NCBI GenBank assembly: GCA_004335635.1
Contig: QAXH01003636.1
Span: forward strand, 1-64,000
DNA from: Chloromonas sp. AAM2
Taxonomy: Eukaryota; Chlorophyta; Chlorophyceae; Chlamydomonadales; Chlamydomonadaceae
Reading direction: 5' to 3'
Length of the DNA stretch: 64,000 bases
Shown in pieces: positions 1 through 10,300 of the stretch. A model generated the notes under the pieces. That model searched no databases and had not been told where the DNA came from. It saw only the letters and a list, made by a program, of their open reading frames with translations. Position numbers and translations under genes: made by a program. Each line of letters starts with the position of its first letter. Position 1 is the first letter of the stretch.

Positions 1-64
1 GCACATACCTCAACCCAACACACGCCTTCCCGGTCTTCAAGTCACACCCCAACGCAACCAATCA

Positions 65-1278
65 ATGGCCCTGTCCCTGTTCAGCGGCTTCCGCGATCCT
101 TTCCTGGATGACTTTGAGCGCAGCATGTCCCGCGCCATGGAGCCCCTCTTCAGCCTACCCCGAGCGGCAGCGGCGTCCAAGGGTGGCCAGGTCACCAACT
201 GGCACCCAATCGACATTGTGGAGCACGGCGACCACTACGCAATTGTCGCAGGTACAGCGTTATACACGCATCTTGTGATAACCCAGCTTTCATGACCAAC
301 TCTGGAGCCCTATCCTCATGGCCTGCATGTTAACTACTCTGATTCACCATGCAGACGCTCCTGGCATGTCCCCTGATGATATCCATGTGGAGTTGAGGGA
401 GAAGACGCTTGTGGTGTCTGGCGAGAAGAGTAACCACAAGGAGGCCACGGATGAGAAGCCAGGCGTGCGCATGCACCGCAGAGAGCGCACATTCAGCCGC
501 TTCACAAGGCAAGCATTTAGCTAATGTAGCGATAGCATCTGACGTGTCATGGTTCTTGCCCATCAGCCCTGCTCTGCATTCAATCCTCGCTGCAAAGCAA
601 TCGCAATCAAACTGTCTAGGCAAGCACTGGCACGCCTGGCCTGCACCCACCCGTCAATGTAACTGAGTTGCACGGCTTGAATCCTTCACGATGCACATCT
701 TAACACAGTATACGCATCCCTTACCCCTTTCGTTTGCCTGTTTTGTTCCACAGGAGTTTTGTGCTGCCTGACGACACACTCCCAGACGCCATCACTGCTA
801 ACATGGAGAATGGTGTGCTCACACTGCGCATGTGAGTGGGGGGGAGGGGCTTCAGGAGAGTGATGAGTAGATGAGGTTGGCACAACACCATCGCGGCTCG
901 CATTGCCTTGGCTACCGGCTCACAGTCAGTGCCGACCATTTCAACAGTACATGTCTGCCATAAGTAGCCCAATACAGTCCTTTCTTTAGCTGCTCGTAAT
1001 CCCGTCATCATTTCAAGTTCCTGCACGTTTCGTTCGAGTGTTGTTGCGCCAATGTGCTCTACTTATTTACTCTACAATGAATTACTGTTGTTACTAATCG
1101 GTCTCTCACTCGCTCCGCACACTTGTTGTTTGTGCCTGTGTGCAGTCCCAAGCAGCCCCAGGAGCCCAAGCGCACCGAGGCCAAGCGCATTCGTGTGACG
1201 GGGACCGGCACCACTGCACACATCGAGGCACCAGGCGCCAGTGCAGCCAATGGGGGTGCCGCCAAGACTGCCGCATAG
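65..1278 (+). CDS. Small heat-shock protein, HSP20/alpha-crystallin family
   Basis: ATP-independent chaperone that holds unfolding proteins; probably cytosolic because no targeting peptide is visible. Four exons were read: 65-251, 355-508, 754-831 and 1146-1278, giving 183 residues, usual for plant and algal class I-type HSP20s. The N-terminal arm begins MALSLFSGFRDPFLDDFE. The alpha-crystallin domain runs from about residue 45 (NWHPIDIVEHGDHYAIVA) to about residue 140 and ends with the family signature NGVLTLRIPK. The tail is basic, then Ala/Gly-rich. ATG 65 is the first start and has only 64 bases of upstream sequence in the window, so the promoter is not visible. The first intron is GT-AG; the second has a GC donor (ACAAG|GCAAGC). 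The exon phases (1, 2, 2) agree. Family assignment is firm; the subclass is inferred. Confidence 0.96.
509..753 (+). other. GC-AG intron in the HSP20 gene
   Basis: The frame demands that the exon stop after ...TTCACAAG at 508 and resume at 754 (SFVLPDDT). The donor there is GC, in the context AAG|GCAAGC, which matches the known consensus for GC-AG introns (AG|GCAAGT). Reading through would give a stop 13 bases later. Confidence 0.85.
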
Positions 1279-2784
1279 ACCTGTGCTACACCTTGAATAA
1301 CGTGGGCTGGCAAGAGGGCAGAAGAGGACAGAAGAGGTCATTTCGTAACGGCGTCAAACATTGCCTTGTAGCCTTGGCTTAGGCCTTGTATGCCTTGAGT
1401 TGCAAAACATGATGGAAAACTTGTAGATACAGGAAATTAACCATTACAATTGCAGTGCGTTATAATCCCCTTTACATGTAGGTCAGACGGGGTGGAGTCC
1501 CTCCCTGCACGTGACCTACAGAAACAGTCGTTTCAATTCATCACAACACACTGTACTTTTGCTTTTTTTTCTTCTTGATGTTTGGAAAGACGGTATTTCT
1601 GAAGACTGGAGGCATTATGTATTCTGGACATGTTTGCGCCCTGCTGTATGGTATGTTAGTAGGTGGGCTGGTAACAAGTCCCGCTGACATGTGTTACAGT
1701 CCTTTTCACGTACGTGATACGTGTAACATTCTTTTTTCTCTCGTGCTTTCCTTTCTGTAGACTCACATGAACAACTCCCTTCTCCAGTCCTGGACTGTAA
1801 GCCCATTCTTCTCTCTGTTTTTGAGTCGTCCAGCACGCCTAAAGCAGGAACAGCAAATCATCGTCATATCCCACGAACCTCGCAGTGCAGATGAGCAGGT
1901 GCAACTAGAGCAACACAAGCACCTTGCAGTTGTGTAACTCGTTAAGCATGAGCTTTCCTGCCCACCTCCATGTACGTTGGCCCCGAGCAAACTGATTCAG
2001 GGTGCGTGTGGCTTGCCAGCCTCCTGCTTTTGGCATGGCTCTTAGCTGTGTGGACCTCTCAGTGGTTTGATAGCTGTTTGCAGCAGAGAGAGGCTCAGGA
2101 GTCACCATGCAGATCAACACGAAGATGACGATGGTCCTGTCGCTTTGAAGGTCATCGCACACCGACTGACGCTCCCGTGCTGCGCCCTGCCACAGCTGAG
2201 AACCGTCCCATGCTCATTAGGCAGGACATCAACCCAGCACTTCACAGGCAGGAACGCCCCAGGACGGTGAGCGCGCAGTCTGCAGGCATGATCCCATCAA
2301 TCCAACACCTGCAGTACGCACACAGCAACCTTCAAACCCACCAAGGCATCCGGTCTGCTGATTCAAAGACCTTTGGGCATCTGCTATGGCTTGCATCATA
2401 GACAAAGCCTTGCAAGTTCACCGCACAAGGGATCAGGAACGCAGCCCCTTCATGCTGGTAGTCATTGCAGGCAAAGAGCATTGCACCATTTGCAGGCATG
2501 AACTCAGGCATGAACTCAGGCAACAAATGTCATGTCTGTTGGCTGTTGCCATGTAGGGGCTGTTACCACACCATGCCGGCACATTACGGAGAGCATCGTC
2601 CGAACCTGCTGGCAACAAGGTCTGCTGGCAGTTGTTCGGAGATGGGTTCTCGTGTGTGACCTGTATGAGGTGGCACGTGTCTAGTGCGCAAGGAAGCGCT
2701 GCGGCGTAGAGGGCTTGGCTGCCTTTCCAAGGAGCCAGCTGGTTGAATACCAAACGTAAGCAACAAGCTTTACGGGAAAACAAA

Positions 2785-3259
2785 GACGTTTGCCAGTTCT
2801 GGGACAGTTTCCAAGAATTGCACTGGGACCAGTGTGGCGACGGGGAGCAGGCTTTCTGTGTGCAAGTCGGTTATGTTGATATTTTTCTGACTAAATGGCG
2901 GATAGTTTCCATGATTCGTATTCAGCCTCGTTACACAGCTGACGATGGGTTCTTTTTCTCCCCATAAAGCCGACTGATGGCTGATCCTTGCACGACTCAT
3001 CCTATGTCCTGACTCCTCCGTGTAATTTCTCGTGTCACTTCTGGGACTCAAGGCAATCCCTCTTCACTCAGCAAGGTGGCAATGAGCGGACCCAAAAAAG
3101 AAGAATATTCTCAATATCAATTCACACATACCAACATGACTGAACAAACAGAACCGTCTATAGAACAGGTTTCACTGCCAACACTGTCGACAACACTGTT
3201 CCACATCACAACACTGGTTCCAGTGGTGCCACTGCAAATTGTCCCAGAACTGGTTTTTC
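2785..3259. mobile_element. Fold-back (MITE-like) repeat, copy 1
   Basis: The left part (2785-2850) reads GTTTGCCAGTTCTGGGACAG and then a block containing ACTGGGACCAGTGTGGC. The right part (about 3190-3259) carries the same motifs inverted (ACTGGTTCCAGTGG, then ATTGTCCCAGAACTGG). The arms are imperfect. The interior shares TTTCTGTGTGCNAGTCGGTT with the element at 63387-63556 in the opposite orientation. There is no coding capacity, so it is probably a non-autonomous DNA element. Ends are approximate and no target-site duplication was established. Confidence 0.55.
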
Positions 3260-3265
3260 TAAGCA

Positions 3266-3270
3266 TTACA
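3266..3270 (-). terminator. Poly(A) signal TGTAA for IPI3
   Basis: TGTAA on the minus strand, about 90 bases after the IPI3 stop codon. TGTAA is the usual polyadenylation signal of Chlamydomonadales. Confidence 0.55.
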
Positions 3271-3357
3271 TGAAGCCGTTGTGTAGCTCATCATGCTTTC
3301 TATCAATATGGCAACATTAGTGTTATGCCTGTCAAAGGCAGCCAAATGCACTCATGC

Positions 3358-6300
3358 TCAATCCGGCGTCAACATGTTCTGCACACAATGCGCATGCAAT
3401 TGTGCATGAAGCGTTTTCCAGCCTTCCGCCTCTTTCTTGGCTGCAGCCAGGGCCTGCTTCAACGCTGCCACCTCAGCCACTGCTGCCTGTGACCCTGCAG
3501 CCCCCTGCAGCCCAGCCTCACTTGCCTCCTGCCTTGCACCATTTCCCTGGGCAGGCAAACTCAACTGCACAGCTTCCCCTTGCATCCCTGCGCCAGCCCA
3601 GCCTTCAACCTGCATGCTACCATCATCTTCAAGCCATGACTGTTCAGTAGCAGGCGGCACCAACACACCACCATCGCTCGACCTGTACATATTGCTGCCA
3701 TCAAGAATCACAGGTGCACTCTCCCAGGGCTTCAAATTGCCCGACATGCCTGCATACTTGACTAGCGGTGCCAGAGGTGCCAAACGCTTGGGTCCCAGCC
3801 TGGCCCCACTGGCCGTGCCCCCTCCGCCACCGGCACTCAGGTGTGCGGGCCGAGGCATGACGATGACGCAGCTGACGGGCAGTTTGCTGGGCGACTGCAG
3901 GACGTGCACTGCCTGTCGGCTGCGCAGGTGCCACACCTGGGCCGTGCCATCATCAGAGCCTGCAAACACCACAACACTGGTTTGCTACGTTTTGCAACCA
4001 GTGCTTCGCTCCGTTAGCTCCGTCTAGCTTGGAACAGCTAGAGCCTCTCTTGCAGGTCCCAGCTGCTCCAAGCCCAACCCCAGTATGTTGCAGGCCTAGC
4101 TGCTCCAGACAACAGCTACTGATTTAATTTGCACCCAATCCTCTGCACTGATTGCTTGTACTTGCTTATCCGGCCTGGTTGGTTCACTGTCCACCGCCTC
4201 ATCAGTGCCATTAGAACAACACGTCATGCCCGACATGCCCAACAAGCCGAATAACGTTGAAACAACAAAAACATATATTAATGTTGTAGATCCGCCCGCA
4301 CCTGACACAAGCAGCTCTCCGTCCGCAGAGATAGACAGCGCATTGACCGCCCGGCTGTGCGCCTTCATGGCAGCATGGGGCCGCAGCACAGCATGCGCTG
4401 CAGACCCAAACCCGCCCTCCTCCACCCCACCACCACCGCCACCCCGCGCCGCCATCCCCTGCCCCGCATCCATCTCCTGCACCTCCCCCACCAAGCTGAA
4501 CTCATACACATTGCCATCCGCACCGCCAACGTACATGGCATGCTCTCCAGCGTCCAAGGTTACGCACATGGCAGCACATGGCAGCTGGACAACTGCCAGC
4601 AGCCGGCCGTCGCCGCCCAGACTGTGCACCTTGACACTGCGGTCCAGTGAGCTGCTCACAACTAGCGCTGACGCCTGACACCCGCCTGACGTCAAGTGGA
4701 GGCCGGTCACAGGCAGTGTGTGGTGCGACCTGCGGGGTGGAGGGGTGGAATGGGATGCATGCATCAGAAACATCTGGGGAAGATTTATTGCTAGCACTGC
4801 CACATCGCACAAAGGCTGGACGACAAACAATCTCAGATTGTTGCACAAGGATAGAGGGTGCTTGACTGCGTCAGGTGACTATCATGAGGGAGCAGCACCC
4901 CAGCCCTGGGCCTTTGCACTCTGCCACGCAGACGGGTCAGCTTTAACGAGCGGGCACTAGCGCACCAGGTGGGCTGTTGCCAGCACTAGCCTGCAGTAGA
5001 GCAGGCCATCACACAAGCAAAGGATCTCTGATCCAATGACCAAGCAACGCACCACGAGTGCAGTGGCTGTGGGCGCATGTAGGCCGCGGCGGACGTGTCT
5101 GCCTCGCAGTCCGTTAGCTCTGCCACCATCCAGGCGCTGACTAGCGTGTCCTCACTGCCGCTCACGAGCACGTCACCCAGACCGCTGAACGCAAGCGCGC
5201 TCACAGCCTGTGTGCACACACGGCATGAGAGCTCAGGTCAACGCACTGTCCACACGTCACTGGACACAGATGTCACAGCACATAAAACCGTGATGAGTCT
5301 GTCCCAGGTCGCACAGCAGATGGACCCAGCCAGTCCCTTGGGACTGACTATTTGACATGGGCAGGTACAGGCCAGGATTGGCTTGTCCCTGAGGAGCATC
5401 TATGCACGTGACACTGGCAGTGCGAACGCAAGGGGACTTTGACAACCGCTTGATACAAGGAAATTGACGACCAGATTCTAAAGCGCAAAATCAGGCTGAG
5501 CGGTTGATGATGGCAACTTGGCCTGCATGCAAGTGGCGGCCCGTGCTTGTCCAGTCCGTGTAGCGTTCACCTTGTAATGCGCCGCCCAGGTGCGCAGCAG
5601 TCGGCCGGAGGCCAGCTCCCACAGGTAGACTGCCCCCGAGGCGCCCCCGCCCGCCATGGTCAGGCCGCCGGGCGCCACCGCCACCGCAGTGAGCCGCTCC
5701 ATGGCAAAGCTGCGCTGGAGCACCTGGTCCTGGAAGCAGACATCATTCATCATCATCAGCAGCATCATTACATCAGCGTGTGAAAGCAAGAGGAGGAGGC
5801 CAGGAAGGTGAAAGAAGCACGAGCCGGTGGGATGAAACGTCCGCTTGCAAGCACAAGAAGACAGTGGTGCGGCGTGCTGAGCAGCTGCTGACATGGCTGG
5901 CCCTGCCGGCACGGCATGCGCACCATATGCTTGCAATCCACCAGCAGATGTGCAAAAGAAGTGGCAACAAAAAGTGAAGTTTTTGCAAAGCTTCACATGG
6001 CAGCAGAAAGCCATGCGTCTCTGAAAGACGGTGGTGCTCTGGCAGAAAGGAAATGTCTCCCCATCTCAGTCACCAGATTCGCTCGGTTGTGGTTCAAGCG
6101 GCCAGCGTGCCAGATGCGTGGAGTGGTGGGTAATGTAGCAGGGTTTTCATAGCCGTCAGGGTATCAGGAACCCTGCAGCCTCGAGTCCACTGCTCTGTAT
6201 GCCAAGTACTGGTGTGGTAGGAACTGTACAGCCAAATACACAAGCAGGAGCAGTAGACCCTATCACGATCCCAACAACGCTGCAAGGACACCCCTATTTG

Positions 6301-7070
6301 CCACAATCCATGCGCCACACACGCCTGAGTTAATCATGGTTTGCTGAACCCGCAGTCAGCAGCTTGCCTGTCAGTGTGGTATGCTTGTGTGGTAGGGTGG
6401 TATCACAAGGGGTCACTATAAACTGCACAGGACAGCAGAATGTGCCATGGCATTCACATAACTCGTAATACATGTGCTTCTAGAGGAGGGTAGTGCTGTG
6501 ACAGTAAAGATATGTCTCCCCATCTCAGTCACCAGATTCGCTCGGTTGTGGTTCAAGCGGCCAGCGTGCCAGATGCGTGGAGTGGTGGGTGTTGTAGCAG
6601 GGTTTTCATAGCCGTCAGGGTATCAGGAACCCTGCAGCCTCGAGTCCACTGCTCTGTGCCTCAGGTCACTTATGATCAGTTGGAAGCAAGCGAGTGCTGA
6701 AGGTAGTTTACAACATGCACAGTTCAGCAGCACCAAAGGCGAGGAACAAGCAACATGGTACTAGCAGGTGCACACACCTTGTGCCATGTCCAGAATTGTA
6801 AAGCGTCCTTGCTTGCCTGGGCCGCTACCAGGTAGTCTTCACCTGCCCGGCACATACAATTGCGAGGCGTCGCATTGTTCTTGAATGATGACAGCTGCGT
6901 GCCAGTGTGCAGATCCCTGCGACAGGATTGAGAAGGGCACATCAGAACAGTCCATGTGGGCAAAGCCTTGCACCTGACGTACAATTTGGCATGCTCGGAT
7001 AGTTCGGGTTGGCTTACCATGCTGATACCATGGATTCGCTGTTACTGGCTAACAAGACTACTTGCTGCAT
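3358..7070 (-). CDS. IPI3: WD40 protein IPI3/WDR18, Rix1-complex subunit
   Basis: Nuclear WD40-repeat subunit of the Rix1 (PELP1-TEX10-WDR18) complex, which matures pre-60S ribosomal particles. Six exons were read: 7070-7018, 6916-6778, 5729-5571, 5207-5053, 4729-4302 and 3959-3358, giving 511 residues with consistent phases. Family landmarks in order: MQQVVLLASNSE...SAWDLHTG at the N terminus, YLVAAQASKDALQFW, SGAVYLWELASGRLLRTW followed by AHYK, DVLVSGSEDTLVSAW, HSWSHHTLPVTGLHL, SSSLDRSVKVHSLGG, AMYVGGADGNVYEF, KAHSRAVNALS and SDDGTAQVWHLRS. The final 150 residues are Ala/Gly-rich and end in a predicted coiled coil (AEVAALKQALAAAKKEAEGW), as in WDR18. The start ATG is the only one in frame with the first repeat. 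It is divergent from ORC3. Human WDR18 is shorter; the extra length is mostly the tail and a Gly-rich loop. Confidence 0.92.
6054..6198. repeat. 145-bp direct repeat, copy A, in IPI3 intron 2
   Basis: This block is nearly identical to 6513-6657, 459 bases downstream; I see only a change near the middle (GGGTAATGTAG versus GGGTGTTGTAG). Both copies lie in the intron between exons 6916-6778 and 5729-5571 of IPI3, and they contain no exon of that gene. Confidence 0.8.
6513..6657. repeat. 145-bp direct repeat, copy B, in IPI3 intron 2
   Basis: Second copy of the block at 6054-6198, from TGTCTCCCCATCTCAGTC to GAGTCCACTGCTCTGT. The near-identity points to a recent local duplication. Confidence 0.8.
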
Positions 7071-7316
7071 CGCCATCACAGGTGGAGGCGCCAGCGCCGC
7101 CGAGTTGCTCACTGCGGATCACGCATGCCGCAGCCCAGAGGCTTACAACGAACAAACATGCAATCTCTATCGGATGGCCGCCAGGGTATGGCGGTTGGAT
7201 GCTCGTTCCTGAAACGCGAGAAACCGGTACGCATGAATTTTGAATAACCGGAACATTGGAACATTGGAAGGCAGACGCTGAGCAGGCTGATGCCAGCTGA
7301 TTGAACTGGGCGCAAG
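7071..7316. promoter_or_regulatory. Bidirectional promoter between IPI3 and ORC3
   Basis: Only 246 bases separate the IPI3 start codon (-, 7070) and the ORC3 start codon (+, 7317), so both promoters and 5' UTRs must share this DNA. It holds a near-palindromic GAAACGCGAGAAA (7211-7223), which resembles an E2F-type site, and a short tandem AACATTGG repeat near 7250. The E2F reading is a guess from motif shape only. Confidence 0.6.
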
Positions 7317-10300
7317 ATGCCTCGCAAGATAGAGGAATGGGTGAGCACAACCCAGCGCCATGCAGACACACTGGAAGGCATCACAGGCGAGACAGCGGTA
7401 GTTCGAGAACTGCCAGCTAAGCCCACGGAGCGCCAGTCGGCAGGCGCCCATGCAGTGTCACAGCATGCAGCAGCAGTAGCCCCAGGGTTCAAGTCTCTAG
7501 CATCATCGTTCACGGGCCTGCCGGACACTCGCAGCGACCCTGCCTTCTCCGACACCAGGGCCACTGCGCTCTTCAGCTCCTTGCACGCGGCGCGCAACAC
7601 CTGGCAGGTGTGACCATCTTTTGAGTGCTTTTGATTGATGTACACTGTCAGACAACAGCTTCATGCCATATTCACCATGCAAACTCACCATGCAAATGGT
7701 GCAGGGTCTTGAGGCTGAGCTGGAAGGCGAGTGTTTTTCGGCTATCATGGAGCTTGGCCAGCGTGCGCATGAAAGCACTGTGGCGAAGGCTAAGGCGGGC
7801 GAGGGCACTCTTATTCCCACCCTGCTGCTGTCTTGTAATGGCCTGGCAGCGGGCGATCAGGATGCCACTTACAACCGCCTTATGCAGCACTTAAAGCAAC
7901 AGGTGCGTTTGCAGAACTTCACCTGTGGCACAACAGCAAAGATTTGCATGCAGACATGCTGCGTGCAGCCCCAGACAGAGAACCATGCAAGCAGACATGG
8001 CTCACATGCATATGAATGCTCCCCGCATCCCTCCATGCCTTAACTGAACACCTTATGCCTGCAGAATGCATACGCTGCGCTCTTGCGCCCTTCAAACTTT
8101 CAGCAAGGGGCGGGTGGGGCGATCTCACACATCATGGGCCAGATGTCACAGGGCGCCGCGTCAGATGACATGCACGTGAGTAGAATCGACAATCTCAACT
8201 GATGGCATGGCCAACGGAAAATGGAAATAAAACCGTTTGCTCCATCACACCCCAGATGACTACCAGGCCACTTCCATTGGTCATGGTCACCATCAAATGG
8301 CATGACATGAGTACCAAGCTGCTTTGTTGCTGGGACAAGCCCTGCCAAACATGTTTGCCGTAGCAGTCAATGGCTGCTCAGCCTGATGACAACCGAAACC
8401 ATGCGCACCTACCGAGCATCTACCAGGACGCCACCACTCATGGTTGACTCAAGGACACTTAGGGATGTCAGCTGTGTCTGCCAAGGCAGACAGGCGACAG
8501 GCATGGCCATACCAAACAAAGGGCACTCTGTCGTCAGGCAATAGGCAATGATCACAGTGAGCACGGGACACTCAGTGTGTTGGTTGCTGCTCATTCCTCA
8601 GGGCCTGTACCAGTGGTATCAGGACGAGGTGGGCCCTAGGGCAACACCCGCCACACCCGCCCCGCCCAAGCAGCCGCAGGCACCCGCCCGCACGCCCGCT
8701 CCCGCCACCGCACCCAAGGGCCAGCGGAAGCTCCGCGAGCGCAAGACACCTGCACTGCTGCCAGGTGGGTCGTTATAGACTCAACAGCAGGTAGCCATAT
8801 TCTGGTGGGGAGGGGTGGGACCACGAGGAAGGCTATGAACCTTGGAATGTGGTTCTGGGCCATGCTGTGCGTGCTGCCTCATCCTGTCTTGAAGTAATTG
8901 CTTGTGTGGCTCAAACCCCACCATCTGGTCGGAGTATGCATGTTGCGTTTGTGCGCTTCTTAAGGCAAAAGTCGTAGACAGCCACTTGCCTGTCCTTACT
9001 GCTGTATTATGTCCAGTCCATCACTACTGAAGTGGGAGCCTGGCGTGCCATGCGTGTTTGACGCTTCAGCCCTTGCACCTAGCGTGCCTGCGTGCATTGA
9101 ATTGACATGTGATTCTTGCTGTTGTGTTTCCTGTCACAGGTCAGCTGCTGATCAGCGACCAGTTCGGTGCGCAGCGTCAGGCCAACGCCCGCCGCCAACT
9201 GGTGGTGGTGCTGGCGGGCGCGGACCAGGTGCCTCCACTGGCGCTGCAGGACCTCACAGCGGCATTGCTGCAGGTAAGAGTGTGGCAGGGAGCATGCAAC
9301 GAGTAGTACACCATGACTAACGAGCTGAAATGGCTAACAGGTTCAAATGTGGCAGGCCCTATGCACAACCAGGTGGTCTAAAAACGAGCCCTTTCCAGAA
9401 GCTGTCCAATGAATTGTTTTTGAGTAAGGTGGGGTTGAGCAAGTAAGGATGTGGCAGACAACAACAAGGCCAAAAGCGCTTGACATGCCCTATGCATCAC
9501 AACCGGGTGCTCTTCGAACAAGCCGCTGCCGACATTGTGTGGTTCAGGAATGGGCCAGCGCCTACAGCTATCCACTGCAGCCCTTTTCAGCCAATTTGTC
9601 ACGGTGGATGGATGGCGGAGGGGAGGGTTCCCTGGTGTTTTGAGCCATGCAGCAGCTCACAATCACACTGCTGTCTGTAAACAGCACGCAAAAAAAGGGG
9701 TACTTGGCCAGATGCATGTTAACAGGCACAGTCTGGAACGGCTATTTGTGCAGCTCTTCATCTTCATAGCAGCAAGCGGCATGCAAGTTTGGCTGCAATG
9801 TGTATGTGGGTACAAAGGTTTTCTGCATGCAGTGCACGAGACAAGCCCTGCAACTCTTGCTGTGCTTGCTGGCAGGACTACGTGCGTTTTCCGGTCACTC
9901 TTGTACTTGGCCTGTGCCGTCCCGCATCACTCTTCCTATCCACTCTGCCTCTGGCTTGCTGCACCCGTCTGGCTCCCAGCCTGCGTGACCTGCCACCACA
10001 GAGTACAAGGCTGGAGGCGCTAGTCCGTGGTGAGCTGCAGTTCCCCCACACTCCCAGGAGTCCGGTTGTGATGTCCTCGTCACGTTCACACCACCAAAGG
10101 GTGCAATTCTTATGTTTGTTTTATGCGAATGCCATCTCGCACTATCAATCCCCGCAGTTCACCTTCTGTCATCGACACTTCGTGTATACCCCAGGCGTGG
10201 ATGAGAATGCCGCTGAATGTGTGTGTGGCGGTTGCTTGTTCAGGTGTTCTCTGCGGCATGCCCCCTTGCATCACACTTTTGTCTGAGCGGCCCCTGCTGG

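Larger units (their letters stand above)
1279..3357. other. Intergenic region between convergent HSP20 and IPI3 genes
   Basis: The HSP20 gene (+) ends at 1278 and IPI3 (-) ends at 3358, so this is shared 3' flank. I see no coding exons with family similarity. A TGTAA on the plus strand at 1722-1726 could end HSP20 transcripts. A TGTAA on the minus strand at 3270-3266 lies about 90 bases behind the IPI3 stop. A fold-back repeat occupies about 2785-3259 and is listed separately. Confidence 0.6.

Noticed and set aside
9399..9428. Possible 30-nt ORC3 exon (KLSNELFLSK)
   Set aside because: It has an acceptor and donor in phase 0, but no clear family support; the reading frame is intact without it.
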